A stretch of DNA of 64,000 nucleotides, from NCBI RefSeq assembly GCF_001426225.1, contig NZ_LMRT01000009.1, positions 115,256-179,255 of the forward strand, read 5' to 3'. A model generated the notes under the pieces. That model made no database searches, was not told the DNA's origin, and was given only the letters and a program-made list of their open reading frames with translations. Made by a program: the position numbers and the translations under genes. Source of the DNA: Allobosea sp. Leaf344. Lineage in GTDB: Bacteria; Pseudomonadota; Alphaproteobacteria; Rhizobiales; Beijerinckiaceae. Position 1 is the stretch's first letter, and each line of letters opens with the position of its first letter. Shown here piece after piece: positions 9,223 through 16,815 of this stretch.

Positions 9223-9435
9223 TCAGCGCGTGGCGCGGCGCGTGCTGCGCACGACGGTCGGCGCGGTGATCGCGCCGGCTGCGCCGCCCACAACGGCTCC
9301 CACGGGTCCGGCGACGACGGCTCCGGTTCCAGCGCCGACCGCAGCACCCCCGACCCGCTGTTCGACCGTGTTGCAGGCGCCGAGTGCCAGAGCGGCAGTC
9401 GCGAGGAGGACGAAGGTGGGAAGCTTGCTGGTCAT
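9223..9435 (-). CDS. Small glycine-zipper lipoprotein
   Basis: A 70-residue predicted lipoprotein. Start ATG 9435 gives a classical signal with lipobox LGAC at residues 18-21, so Cys21 would be lipidated. The mature part is mostly Gly/Ala/Val (VGGAAVGAGTGAVVAGPVGAVVGG), a glycine-zipper-like stretch that may insert in or associate with a membrane, and ends with basic residues. The longer upstream frame is rejected because it is Arg-rich and places the signal internally. Function unknown. It is convergent with the oxidoreductase gene with no gap. Confidence 0.75.
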   Translation of the reverse strand: MTSKLPTFVLLATAALALGACNTVEQRVGGAAVGAGTGAVVAGPVGAVVGGAAGAITAPTVVRSTRRATR

Positions 9436-9684
9436 GGGATGCGGCTCTCGGTGAAGGTGCTGCGTGAACGCCGCGCCCCCGCGCTTGTTCCGGCGGAGAC
9501 GGCGCGGGCGACGCCATGACGGGGCCGCTTTTCGCTTGCGATCCTTGCAGAAATCCGTATACAGCGCCCATCGCATCAGCCGCACCATTCGCGTGGGCGA
9601 TGAGGGCCGGTTCGCCGGTTCGCGTCGCGCGGTTTAGTTTTTGCCCGATTCGCTGGCGTAGGCGGATCGACGGAGTTGAGACCG

Positions 9685-9810
9685 ATGAAGATCCGCAATT
9701 CGCTGAAGTCGCTGCGCGCGCGCCATCGCGACAACCAGCTCGTGCGCCGCAAGGGCCGCGTCTACATCATCAACAAGGTCCAGAAGCGCTTCAAGGCGCG
9801 CCAGGGCTGA
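9685..9810 (+). CDS. rpmJ: 50S ribosomal protein L36
   Basis: A 41-residue protein starting [20 protein letters not shown], then [21 protein letters not shown]. It is extremely basic and matches the alphaproteobacterial L36. The four zinc-binding Cys/His residues of the canonical C+ form are absent: position 16 onward has none of the C-x2-C...C-x4-H pattern. This is therefore the C-minus paralogue type, normal in this class. It is a single gene preceded by a more AT-rich stretch and followed by a hairpin terminator. Confidence 0.96.
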   Translation: MKIRNSLKSLRARHRDNQLVRRKGRVYIINKVQKRFKARQG

Positions 9811-9855
9811 GTGCGCCGCGGCCTTCGGGCTGCATCGCGACGGATTGAACGGGTT

Positions 9856-9887
9856 GGCGGGGCGCCTTGCGGCGTATCCCGCCTTTT
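9856..9887 (+). terminator. Intrinsic terminator downstream of rpmJ
   Basis: The outer stem GGCGGG/CCCGCC encloses an inner stem CGCC-TTGC-GGCG and is followed directly by TTTT. It lies 45 nt after the L36 stop and before the TPR gene, so it should end the rpmJ transcript. Confidence 0.7.
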
Positions 9888-9950
9888 CGTCGTGGCGGCC
9901 TCGCATCGCTGTGAATTGACGGCGGCCATCCTGCCGATACACTGCCCGCC

Positions 9951-10610
9951 ATGACCTCATCGCGCCCGACTTCGCAGGCTTCCATCCTGCTGATCGCGTT
10001 CCTCTCCCTCGCGCTCGGCGCGGCCGGAGCGCGCGCCCAGAATGCGACGCCCGCCCCGGTCGTTCCGCCGCCCATCGACCGCGACGACAACCCCTCGGCC
10101 GCCCGCCCGCCGGGACCGCAGCGCGGCCCTGCCGCCACGCTGGACCGGTTGTTCGAGCGGCTCGCCGCGGCCAAGGACGAGGCGGAGGCCAAAGGCATCG
10201 CCAATCTGATCCAGCGGCGCTGGGCCAGATCGGGCTCGGACACGGCCGATCTGCTGATGACGCGGGCGCAGACCGCCCTGCGCGGCAAGCAGACCGAGCT
10301 CGCCATCGAACTCCTCGATCGCGTCATCAGCCTGGAGCCGGGCTGGGCCGAGGCCTGGAACCAGCGCGCCAACGCACTCTTCCTGGCGGGCGACCCGATC
10401 CGCTCGCTGCTCGACATCGGCGAGGCGCTGAAGCGGGAGCCGCGGCATTACGGGGCGATGATGGGGCTCGGCACCATCCTGCGGCAGCAGGGCGACGACA
10501 AGCGGGCGATGGTCGCCTTCCGCCGCGCCCTCGAAATCTACCCGCAGCTCGAGGCGATCAAGGATGCGGTGGAATCGCTGAAGGTCGAGGTCGACGGCCG
10601 CGACGCGTGA
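9951..10610 (+). CDS. Exported tetratricopeptide-repeat protein
   Basis: A 219-residue protein with a signal peptide (hydrophobic SILLIAFLSLALGAAGARAQ, residues 11-30, cleavage near ARAQ) followed by a Pro-rich linker. The C-terminal half is helical with TPR-type units: LLMTRAQTALRGKQTELAIELLDRVISLEP, then AEAWNQRANALFLAGDPIRSLLDIGEALKREP and MMGLGTILRQQGDDKRAMVAFRRALEIYP, i.e. about three repeats. TPRs mediate protein contacts, so this is probably a periplasmic scaffold; no partner is evident. A terminator follows. Confidence 0.85.
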   Translation: MTSSRPTSQASILLIAFLSLALGAAGARAQNATPAPVVPPPIDRDDNPSAARPPGPQRGPAATLDRLFERLAAAKDEAEAKGIANLIQRRWARSGSDTADLLMTRAQTALRGKQTELAIELLDRVISLEPGWAEAWNQRANALFLAGDPIRSLLDIGEALKREPRHYGAMMGLGTILRQQGDDKRAMVAFRRALEIYPQLEAIKDAVESLKVEVDGRDA

Positions 10611-10621
10611 GCGCATCGCGG

Positions 10622-10649
10622 CCCCGCGACGAAACCGGCGCGGGGTTTT
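10622..10649 (+). terminator. Intrinsic terminator downstream of the TPR gene
   Basis: CCCCGCG and CGCGGGG form a perfect 7-bp stem with a 10-nt loop, followed by TTTTCC. It starts 11 nt after the TPR stop codon, in the gap before the alpha/beta hydrolase. Confidence 0.75.
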
Positions 10650-10664
10650 CCTCGTAAAGCCTGC

Positions 10665-11630
10665 ATGCTGATCCGTATCACCCTCGTCCTCATCCTCCTG
10701 GCCGCCGCCGCGCTGATCCTGCGCAGCGAATGGATCGGTCGGGAGGTCGCGCGCGCCCATCCGCCGGAAGGTCGCTTCGCCTCCGTCCCCGGCGGCCGCA
10801 TCCATTATGTCGAGCGCGCGCCGTCCGGCGAGTCGCGCGGCACCGTGGTGCTCGTCCATGGCGCCTCCTCGAACCACGCCGATCTCCTGGCGACGCTCGG
10901 CCCCGAGCTCGGCCATTACAGGATCATCGCCGTCGATCGGCCGGGCCATGGCTGGAGCGACAGGCTGCAGGGCGATGCGATGGCCGATCCCGCACGCCAG
11001 GCGGCGGCGCTGATGCAGGCGCTGGACCAGCTCGCGCCGGAGCGCTTCGTGCTGGTGGCGCATTCACTCGCCGGCGCGCTCTCCACCCGGATCGCGCTGG
11101 ACAGGGCCGACCGCCTGCAGGGGCTGGTGCTGCTCGGCGCCGTCACCCATCCCTGGCCGGGCGGCATCGCCTGGTATCATCACGTCACCTCCTGGCCGCT
11201 GATCGGCCCGCTCTTCACCCGCCTCGTCGCTTTGCCGGCGGCGAGCTACCTGCTGGAGGACGGGGCGCGCAGCGTGTTCGCGCCGCGGCCGATGACGCAG
11301 GGCTATGTCGAGGAGGGCGATATCCGCCTGCTGCTCCGCCCGGCCGTGTTCCGCGCGAATTCGCAGGACATCAAGGCGACGCTGGATTTCGTCACGGAGC
11401 AGGCGAAGCGCTATGATGGGCTTCGGGTCCCGGTGGTGGCGATCACCGGCGACAGCGACAGCGTCGTCTCGCCGACCATCCATTCCGCCACCATCGCGCG
11501 GCAGGCGCCGGAGGGGCGCTTCGTGCTCTTGCCCGGCGTCGGCCACATGCCGCACCACGCCGCGCCGGAGATCGTCATCGAGGCGATCGACCAGATGGCG
11601 GGTCCGCGCTCCGGCCTGGCGCGCAACTAG
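10665..11630 (+). CDS. Alpha/beta hydrolase, membrane-anchored
   Basis: A 321-residue protein with an N-terminal hydrophobic anchor at about residues 5-20 and a classical alpha/beta hydrolase fold. The oxyanion strand reads VVLVHGASSNHADL (61-74). The nucleophile elbow is VAHSLAG with Ser134; the usual Gly-x-Ser-x-Gly is relaxed to Ala-His-Ser-Leu-Ala. The acid is Asp263 or Asp265 in ITGDSDSVVSP, and His294 is in LPGVGHMPHH. DRPGHGWSD marks the strand-4 loop. It is an esterase/lipase-like enzyme with unknown substrate. It is convergent with pyruvate kinase with a 9-bp gap. Confidence 0.88.
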   Translation: MLIRITLVLILLAAAALILRSEWIGREVARAHPPEGRFASVPGGRIHYVERAPSGESRGTVVLVHGASSNHADLLATLGPELGHYRIIAVDRPGHGWSDRLQGDAMADPARQAAALMQALDQLAPERFVLVAHSLAGALSTRIALDRADRLQGLVLLGAVTHPWPGGIAWYHHVTSWPLIGPLFTRLVALPAASYLLEDGARSVFAPRPMTQGYVEEGDIRLLLRPAVFRANSQDIKATLDFVTEQAKRYDGLRVPVVAITGDSDSVVSPTIHSATIARQAPEGRFVLLPGVGHMPHHAAPEIVIEAIDQMAGPRSGLARN

Positions 11631-11639
11631 GCGCGCGCT

Positions 11640-13079
11640 TCACGCCTGTTCGACATGCTCTTTCTGGACGAAGGCGATGCGCACCATGTTGGTCGCGCCC
11701 GGCGTGCCGAAGGGGACGCCGGCGACGACGATGATCCGGTCCCCGAGTTCGGCGAATTTTTCGCGGACCGCGAATTTGCAGGCCCGCGCCGCCATGTCGT
11801 CGATATCGGAGGCATCCTTCGTCACCACCGCGTGCACGCCCCAGACCAGCGTGAGCTGCCGGGCCGTGCTGCGATTGGGGGTCAGCGCGATGACGGTGGC
11901 ATTGGGCCGCTCGCGCGCGATGCGGAAGGCGGTCGAGCCCGACGAGGTCCAGGCCGCGATCGCCCTGAGCTTGAGCGCATCGGCGATCTCATGCGCCGCC
12001 TTGGCGATGGCGTCGGCCCCGGTGGCTTCCGGCTCGGCCCGCTGGGCCTCGAGGATCGAGCGATAGACCAGCTCGCTTTCGACCTCCTCGGCGATGCGGT
12101 TCATCATCGTCACCGCCTCGATCGGATATTCGCCGGCGGCGCTCTCGGCCGAGAGCATCACCGCATCGGCGCCCTCGAACACCGCCGTCGCGACATCCGA
12201 CACCTCGGCCCGCGTCGGCACCGGCGCGGTGATCATGCTCTCCAACATCTGCGTCGCGATCACCACCGGCTTGCCCTTGCGCCGGGCCATGCGGGTGATG
12301 CGCTTCTGCGTGCCCGGCACCTTCTCGATCGGCATCTCCACGCCGAGATCGCCGCGCGCCACCATGATCGCGTCGGAGGCGTCGATGATCTCCTCCAGCC
12401 GGATCACCGCCTGAGGCTTCTCGATCTTGGCGAGCGCCAGAGCGCGGCCGCGGACGATCTTGCGCAGATCGGCCATGTCCTCCGGGCGCTGCACGAAGGA
12501 CAGGGCGATCCAGTCGACCCCCGCCTCGGCCGCGGCCTCTGCATCGGACCGGTCCTTGTCGGTCATCGCCGAGACGGGAATGGTGGTGTCGGGCAGGCTG
12601 ACGCCCTTGCGCGACGACAGCTTGCCGCCCACCGTCACCTTCGTCACCGCCTGCTCCGGGCTCGCCGTCTCGACGACGAGGCGGATCTTGCCGTCGTCGA
12701 GGATCAGGCTGTGCCCGGGCTCCAGCGCCATCAGGATTTCGGGATGGGGCAGATGGACCCGCCTGGCATCGCCGGGAGCCGGATCGGAATCGAGCACGAA
12801 ACGGGCGCCGTTCTCGAGGCTGACGAAGCCCTCGCCGCCGAACTGGCCGACCCGCAGCTTCGGCCCCTGCAGATCGGCGAGGATGCCGACCGGGCGCTTG
12901 AAGCGCGTTTCCAGCGAGCGCAGCATCGCGACCCGCTCGGGCAGCGTCTCGCGCTGGGTGTGGCTCATATTGATGCGGAACACGTCGACGCCGGCGGCGA
13001 ACAGCTTCTCGCACATTTCGACCGTGGCGGAGGCGGGGCCGAGCGTGGCGATGATCTTGATCCGGCGTTCGCGCTTCAT
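11640..13079 (-). CDS. pyk: Pyruvate kinase
   Basis: A 479-residue cytoplasmic enzyme converting phosphoenolpyruvate and ADP to pyruvate and ATP. It shows the start KIIATLGPASAT, FRINMSHTQRE (substrate Arg and Asn), the B domain, the active-site segment RGRALALAKIEKPQAV with the catalytic Lys, IMVARGDLGVEMP, and TQMLESM with DVATAVFEGADAVMLSAESAAGEYP. The length is normal. It is the third gene of a minus-strand operon with a glycerate 2-kinase and a DUF1036 protein, which links 2-phosphoglycerate production to the last step of lower glycolysis. Confidence 0.97.
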   Translation of the reverse strand: MKRERRIKIIATLGPASATVEMCEKLFAAGVDVFRINMSHTQRETLPERVAMLRSLETRFKRPVGILADLQGPKLRVGQFGGEGFVSLENGARFVLDSDPAPGDARRVHLPHPEILMALEPGHSLILDDGKIRLVVETASPEQAVTKVTVGGKLSSRKGVSLPDTTIPVSAMTDKDRSDAEAAAEAGVDWIALSFVQRPEDMADLRKIVRGRALALAKIEKPQAVIRLEEIIDASDAIMVARGDLGVEMPIEKVPGTQKRITRMARRKGKPVVIATQMLESMITAPVPTRAEVSDVATAVFEGADAVMLSAESAAGEYPIEAVTMMNRIAEEVESELVYRSILEAQRAEPEATGADAIAKAAHEIADALKLRAIAAWTSSGSTAFRIARERPNATVIALTPNRSTARQLTLVWGVHAVVTKDASDIDDMAARACKFAVREKFAELGDRIIVVAGVPFGTPGATNMVRIAFVQKEHVEQA

Positions 13080-13089
13080 CTCTGCTCCC

Positions 13090-13530
13090 TCACGGCCGCG
13101 GCGCGGCGCCGGTGTTGTCGGTCAGCTGGATCGTCCAGCTCTTCTGTTCGCCGGTATCGACTTCGAAGAAGCCGGCCCGCTCATAGCCGCGCGCCAGGCA
13201 ATCCTCGATGCCGCGGATGGTGAATTCCTTGTTGCGGGTGCACATCACCGATTTGCCGGTCCACTCCCCGCCCTTGTCGTAGTCGACGGCGTGCACATAG
13301 TAGAACCGCGCCGCCAGCGTGCCCCGCAGCAGCGTCTCGCAGGCCCGGGGCGCCAGATTCCACCAGCCTTCGGTGATCCAGCCCTGCCCGTCGCGATAGC
13401 CGATGGCCACGCCGACGCGGCTGCCGGTGGTGTTGCACATCCTGAGATCGGCGAGCGCAGCCCCCGGGGCCAGCGCCAGCAGGGCCCCCAGCAGGACGGA
13501 ACGGGACAGGCGGCTCATCGGCATCATCAT
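13090..13530 (-). CDS. DUF1036 family exported protein
   Basis: A 146-residue protein with a signal peptide (SRSVLLGALLALAPGAALA, about residues 9-27). The mature domain matches DUF1036: LRMCNTTGSRVGVAIGYRD, ITEGWWNLAPRACETLLRG, RFYYVHAVDY and FTIRGIEDCLARGYERAGFFEVDTGE. Four conserved-looking cysteines (in MCNTTG, ACETL, VMCTRN, EDCLARG) could form two disulfides in the periplasm. The function of the family is not known. It overlaps the glycerate kinase stop by 4 bp and lies 10 bp from pyk, so it is embedded in a metabolic operon despite being exported. Confidence 0.85.
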   Translation of the reverse strand: MMMPMSRLSRSVLLGALLALAPGAALADLRMCNTTGSRVGVAIGYRDGQGWITEGWWNLAPRACETLLRGTLAARFYYVHAVDYDKGGEWTGKSVMCTRNKEFTIRGIEDCLARGYERAGFFEVDTGEQKSWTIQLTDNTGAAPRP

Positions 13531-14828
13531 GGCTCGATCAGGATCACGCGGCAGTCATTGACGTTGGTCAGGGTCGGTCCCGTCCGCAGAAGGTCGCCCA
13601 GCGCCGAGAAGAACCCGGTCGAATCGTTGTCCGCAAGAGATTGGGCGGGAACGAGGCCGAGCTGTTCGGCGCGTGCCAAGGTGCCGGGGTCGATCAGCGC
13701 GCCGGCGGGGTCGGTCGCCTCGCCGCCGCCGCCATCGGTCCCGTCCGTATCGCCCGACAGCGCGACGATGCCGGGCTCCCCGCCGAGCGCGATGGCGAGC
13801 GCCAGCGCATATTCCTGATTGGGTCCGCCGGCCCCCTGCCCGCGCAGGGTCACGGTCAGCTCGCCGCCGGACAGGATCGCGGCGCGCCGGCCCTCGCGCT
13901 TCAGCGCGATCGCCAGCGCGGCATGGGCGGCAGCGACGTCGCGCGCCTCGCCCTCGAGATCGGCTCCGAGATCATGCACCGCGAAGCCCGCCTGTTCGGC
14001 GGCCGCCCGCGCCGCCGCCAGCGCGTCCGAGGGCCGGGCGATGATCCGGAACTCCGTGTCGGCGAAGGCGGGATGTCCCGGCTTCGGCGTCTCGCTCGCC
14101 TCGTCCGCGAGCAGCGTGACCGCCGCCGGCGGCAGCGCCAGCCCGTAGCGGGCCACGATCTCGCGGGCCTGCGCCAGCGTCGTCGGATCCGGCACGGTCG
14201 GCCCCGAGGCGATGGCGGTCGGCTCGTCTCCCGGCACATCCGAGATCGCCAGCGTCAGCAGCCTGGCCGGTGCCGCAGCCAGCGCCAGCCGGCCGCCCTT
14301 GATCCGCGACAGCCGCTTGCGGACGATGTTCATCTCGCCGATCGGCGCGCCAGAGCGCAGCAGCGCCTTGTTGACCGCCTGTTTCTCAGCGAGGGTCAGC
14401 GCGCCGGCGGGCGCCACCCAATTGGCCGAGCCGCCGCCGGAGAGCAGCACCAGCACGAGATCATCCGCACCGGCCGATTTGGCGAGCGCGAGGGCCGTCA
14501 GCGCGCTGTCGATGCTGCCCTGATCGGGAACGGGATGCCCGGCCGCGACCATCGGAATGTGCCGGGTGCGTGTTTCGTAGCCATGCCGCGCCACCGCATG
14601 GCCGACCAGGCGGGCCGGCGGCAGGCCGGCGTCGAGATAATGCGCCTCGGCCAGCGCGGTCATGCTGCCCGCGGCCTTGCCCGCCGCGAGCAGGATCAGC
14701 CGGCCTTTTTCGGGCGGCGGCGGCAGATGCGCGGGGAGGCAGCCCGCGGGATGGGCGCGTGAGACGGCGGCGTCGAAGATCTGCCGGGCGAGGCCCCGCA
14801 GGCGTTCAGTTCGGCCCTCCTCCGTCAC
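13527..14828 (-). CDS. Glycerate 2-kinase (type II, MOFRL/TtuD family)
   Basis: A 433-residue enzyme of the glycerate kinase type-2 family, sometimes annotated as hydroxypyruvate reductase TtuD. It phosphorylates glycerate, giving 2-phosphoglycerate. Family features are LILLAAGKAAGSMTALAEAHY near residue 45, LVGHAVARHGYET, VLVLLSGGGSANWVAPAGALTLAEKQAVNKALLRSGA, LTLAISDVPGDEPTAIASGPTVPDP, and the C-terminal MOFRL part AAILSGGELTVTLRGQGAGGPNQEYALALA with DTDGTDGGG. It is the first gene of the operon with DUF1036 and pyruvate kinase. It probably serves glyoxylate/tartronate or serine catabolism. Confidence 0.92.
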   Translation of the reverse strand: MTEEGRTERLRGLARQIFDAAVSRAHPAGCLPAHLPPPPEKGRLILLAAGKAAGSMTALAEAHYLDAGLPPARLVGHAVARHGYETRTRHIPMVAAGHPVPDQGSIDSALTALALAKSAGADDLVLVLLSGGGSANWVAPAGALTLAEKQAVNKALLRSGAPIGEMNIVRKRLSRIKGGRLALAAAPARLLTLAISDVPGDEPTAIASGPTVPDPTTLAQAREIVARYGLALPPAAVTLLADEASETPKPGHPAFADTEFRIIARPSDALAAARAAAEQAGFAVHDLGADLEGEARDVAAAHAALAIALKREGRRAAILSGGELTVTLRGQGAGGPNQEYALALAIALGGEPGIVALSGDTDGTDGGGGEATDPAGALIDPGTLARAEQLGLVPAQSLADNDSTGFFSALGDLLRTGPTLTNVNDCRVILIEP

Positions 14829-14922
14829 CAGCCTGCCCCCCGATCGCGCCAGAAGTCGGATTCATTCGACTTTCGTTGCTGATTCTTTTAAGTCGCGCCG
14901 GCGCTGGCGTCACCAGCCATTC

Positions 14923-14934
14923 GATTATGTAATC
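14923..14934. promoter_or_regulatory. Short palindrome in the divergent glycerate kinase / amidohydrolase promoter region
   Basis: GATTA-TG-TAATC is a perfect 5-bp-arm palindrome in an AT-rich patch, 16 bp before the GTG start of the formylglutamate amidohydrolase and about 95 bp upstream of the glycerate kinase. Its position suits a repressor site for the plus-strand gene. No regulator is identified. Confidence 0.3.
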
Positions 14935-14950
14935 ATACTTTTCAGAGGTC

Positions 14951-15739
14951 GTGCGCGTGACGTCGACGGAACTGCCAGCAGCGCCGCGCACGCCGGGTGA
15001 GGTCGAGTTCATCGCGGGCGACCCCGCGACCGGGCTGCTGCTGCTCTGCGACCATGCCAGCAATGCCATCCCGGCCGAATTGGCGGGGCTCGGCCTGCCC
15101 CCGGCCGAGCTCGAACGCCACATCGCCTATGATATCGGCGCGGCCGCGATGACCCGCGCCATGGCGGCACGGCTCGGCTGCCCCGCGGTGCTCAGCCATT
15201 TCTCGCGGCTGCTGATCGACCCCAATCGCGGCCTCGACGACCCAACTCTGGTGATGCGGATCTCGGACGGCGCGCTGATCCCCGGCAACCGCCATATCGA
15301 TGCGGCGGAGATAGAGCGGCGCGTGGCGCGATATTACCGGCCCTATGACGCGGCGATCGACGCCGCCATCGCCACGGCCGTCGCGGCGGGCCACCCGCCG
15401 GCGATCGTCTCGCTGCACTCGTTCACGCCGGTCTGGAAGGGTGCGGCGAGGCCCTGGCATGTCGGCGTGCTGTGGGACGGCGAAGGGACCCTGTCGAAGC
15501 TGCTGCTGGCGGCGCTGCGGGAGGATCCCGGCCTGATCATCGGCGACAACGAGCCCTATGCCGGCGGCCTGCCCGGGGACACGATCGACCGCCATGCCCA
15601 TGCGCGCGGCCTGCATGACAGCCTGATCGAGCTCCGGCAGGATCTGATCGCGACGCCGGCGCAGGCGCGCCACTGGGGCGAGCGGCTGGCCGCGCTGCTG
15701 CCGGGCTGCCTCCGCGCCTTGCCGGCGCGCAGCTGTTGA
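14951..15739 (+). CDS. N-formylglutamate amidohydrolase superfamily protein
   Basis: A 262-residue hydrolase. Family marks are [21 protein letters not shown] (residues 29-49, a D-H metal motif), [48 protein letters not shown] and VGVLWDGEG. This is the stand-alone form found in Rhizobiales next to pyk-type genes, distinct from HutG. The start is a GTG at 14951; a second in-frame GTG at 14957 is possible. No ATG fits. The substrate (N-formylglutamate or another N-acyl amino acid) is inferred only. Divergent from the glycerate kinase operon. Confidence 0.85.
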   Translation: MRVTSTELPAAPRTPGEVEFIAGDPATGLLLLCDHASNAIPAELAGLGLPPAELERHIAYDIGAAAMTRAMAARLGCPAVLSHFSRLLIDPNRGLDDPTLVMRISDGALIPGNRHIDAAEIERRVARYYRPYDAAIDAAIATAVAAGHPPAIVSLHSFTPVWKGAARPWHVGVLWDGEGTLSKLLLAALREDPGLIIGDNEPYAGGLPGDTIDRHAHARGLHDSLIELRQDLIATPAQARHWGERLAALLPGCLRALPARSC

Positions 15740-15836
15740 GCACTGCCATTCCCTGACCCGCAGCGGCTTGACGCGAGCCCCCGGCCGGTGCGAACCCTCC
15801 GGCCAAATTCCCCTCCCCACTTCGAAGGACATCAAG

Positions 15837-16079
15837 ATGGACGAACCGGTTCAGGGCGACCAGCTCAAGAGCATCGTGCAGCGCATCGAGCGGCTCGAGG
15901 AGGAGAAGAAGACCATCGCCGACGACATCAAGGAGGTCTATGGCGAGGCGAAGGCCAATGGCTACGACGTCAAGGTGCTGCGCAAGGTCATCGCTATCCG
16001 CAAGCGCGACCTCAACGAGCGCAAGGAAGAGGAGGCGATCCTCGACCTCTATCTGCAGGCCGTGGGCGAGTCCGCCTGA
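15837..16079 (+). CDS. gapR: GapR-like nucleoid-associated protein (DUF2312)
   Basis: An 80-residue, highly charged helical protein: [20 protein letters not shown], then [30 protein letters not shown] and [15 protein letters not shown]. This is the DUF2312/GapR family. In Caulobacter GapR coats overtwisted DNA ahead of replication forks and highly expressed genes and stimulates topoisomerases. Start ATG 15837 is used since the family begins just before the coiled coil; the upstream extension in frame is not conserved-looking. Confidence 0.93.
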   Translation: MDEPVQGDQLKSIVQRIERLEEEKKTIADDIKEVYGEAKANGYDVKVLRKVIAIRKRDLNERKEEEAILDLYLQAVGESA

Positions 16080-16119
16080 GCCGGCGCTGCCGCTCATCAC
16101 GGCGCGTGATGCCTGAAAT

Positions 16120-16135
16120 CACGCGAATTCGCGTG
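16120..16135. promoter_or_regulatory. Perfect 16-bp palindrome between gapR and the GST gene
   Basis: CACGCGAATTCGCGTG is fully self-complementary with no spacer, 40 bp after the gapR stop and 53 bp before the GST start. There is no T-tract, so an operator is more likely than a terminator, though a chance GC palindrome is possible. Confidence 0.35.
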
Positions 16136-16188
16136 GCTTCGGCGGCGCTTCGCGGCAGTCTCCGGTCAAACCAGCCCCGGAGACCGCC

Positions 16189-16797
16189 ATGCTGCTCGTC
16201 GGAATGCTCGACAGCCCCTATGTCCGCCGCGCCGCGATCACCGGCACCCTGCTCGGCCTCGCCTTCGAGCATCGCTCGGTCTCGGTCTTCCGGCACATGG
16301 ACGCCTTCCGCGCGATCAACCCGCTGATCAAGGCGCCGACCCTGGTCACCGATGACGGGCTGGTCATCAGCGATTCCAACCTGATCATCCAGCATATGGA
16401 GGATCTCGCGGGACGCTCGCTGCGCCCGGCCGAGCCGGCGGCCCGCAGCCGCGACCTCTCCTTGACCGGGATCGGCATCGTCGCCGCCGACAAGGCGGTC
16501 TCCGTCGAATATGAGCGCAAGCGGCCGGAGGCGCATCGCTACGCGCCCTGGCAGGAGCGCATCCAGGAGCAGCTCCACACCGCGCTCGACCTGCTCGACG
16601 CGGCTGCGGCCAAGGGCGAGCTCGCCGCCGGGCCGGTGCTGCGCCCGGCCGATATCGCCGCCGCCATCGCCTGGGGCTTCTGCCAGTTCGTGATTCCGGA
16701 TCATGCGCCGCGAAATCGCTGGCCGGCGCTGGCGGCCCAGGCCCAGGCCTGCGAGGCGCTCGACATCTTCGCGCAATGGCCGATCGACCGCGAATGA
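16189..16797 (+). CDS. Glutathione S-transferase family protein
   Basis: A 202-residue cytosolic protein with a thioredoxin-fold N-terminus. LLVGMLDSPYVRRAAITGTLLGL holds Ser9-Pro10, the usual position of the GSH-activating residue, followed by KAPTLVTDDGLVISDSNLIIQHME, with the cis-Pro and the Asp-Ser pair that binds the gamma-glutamyl group. The C-terminal half is helical. The substrate is unknown. It is a single gene following gapR with a 109-bp gap. Confidence 0.9.
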   Translation: MLLVGMLDSPYVRRAAITGTLLGLAFEHRSVSVFRHMDAFRAINPLIKAPTLVTDDGLVISDSNLIIQHMEDLAGRSLRPAEPAARSRDLSLTGIGIVAADKAVSVEYERKRPEAHRYAPWQERIQEQLHTALDLLDAAAAKGELAAGPVLRPADIAAAIAWGFCQFVIPDHAPRNRWPALAAQAQACEALDIFAQWPIDRE

Positions 16798-16815
16798 GGC
16801 GGCGCCGGCCTCGGC

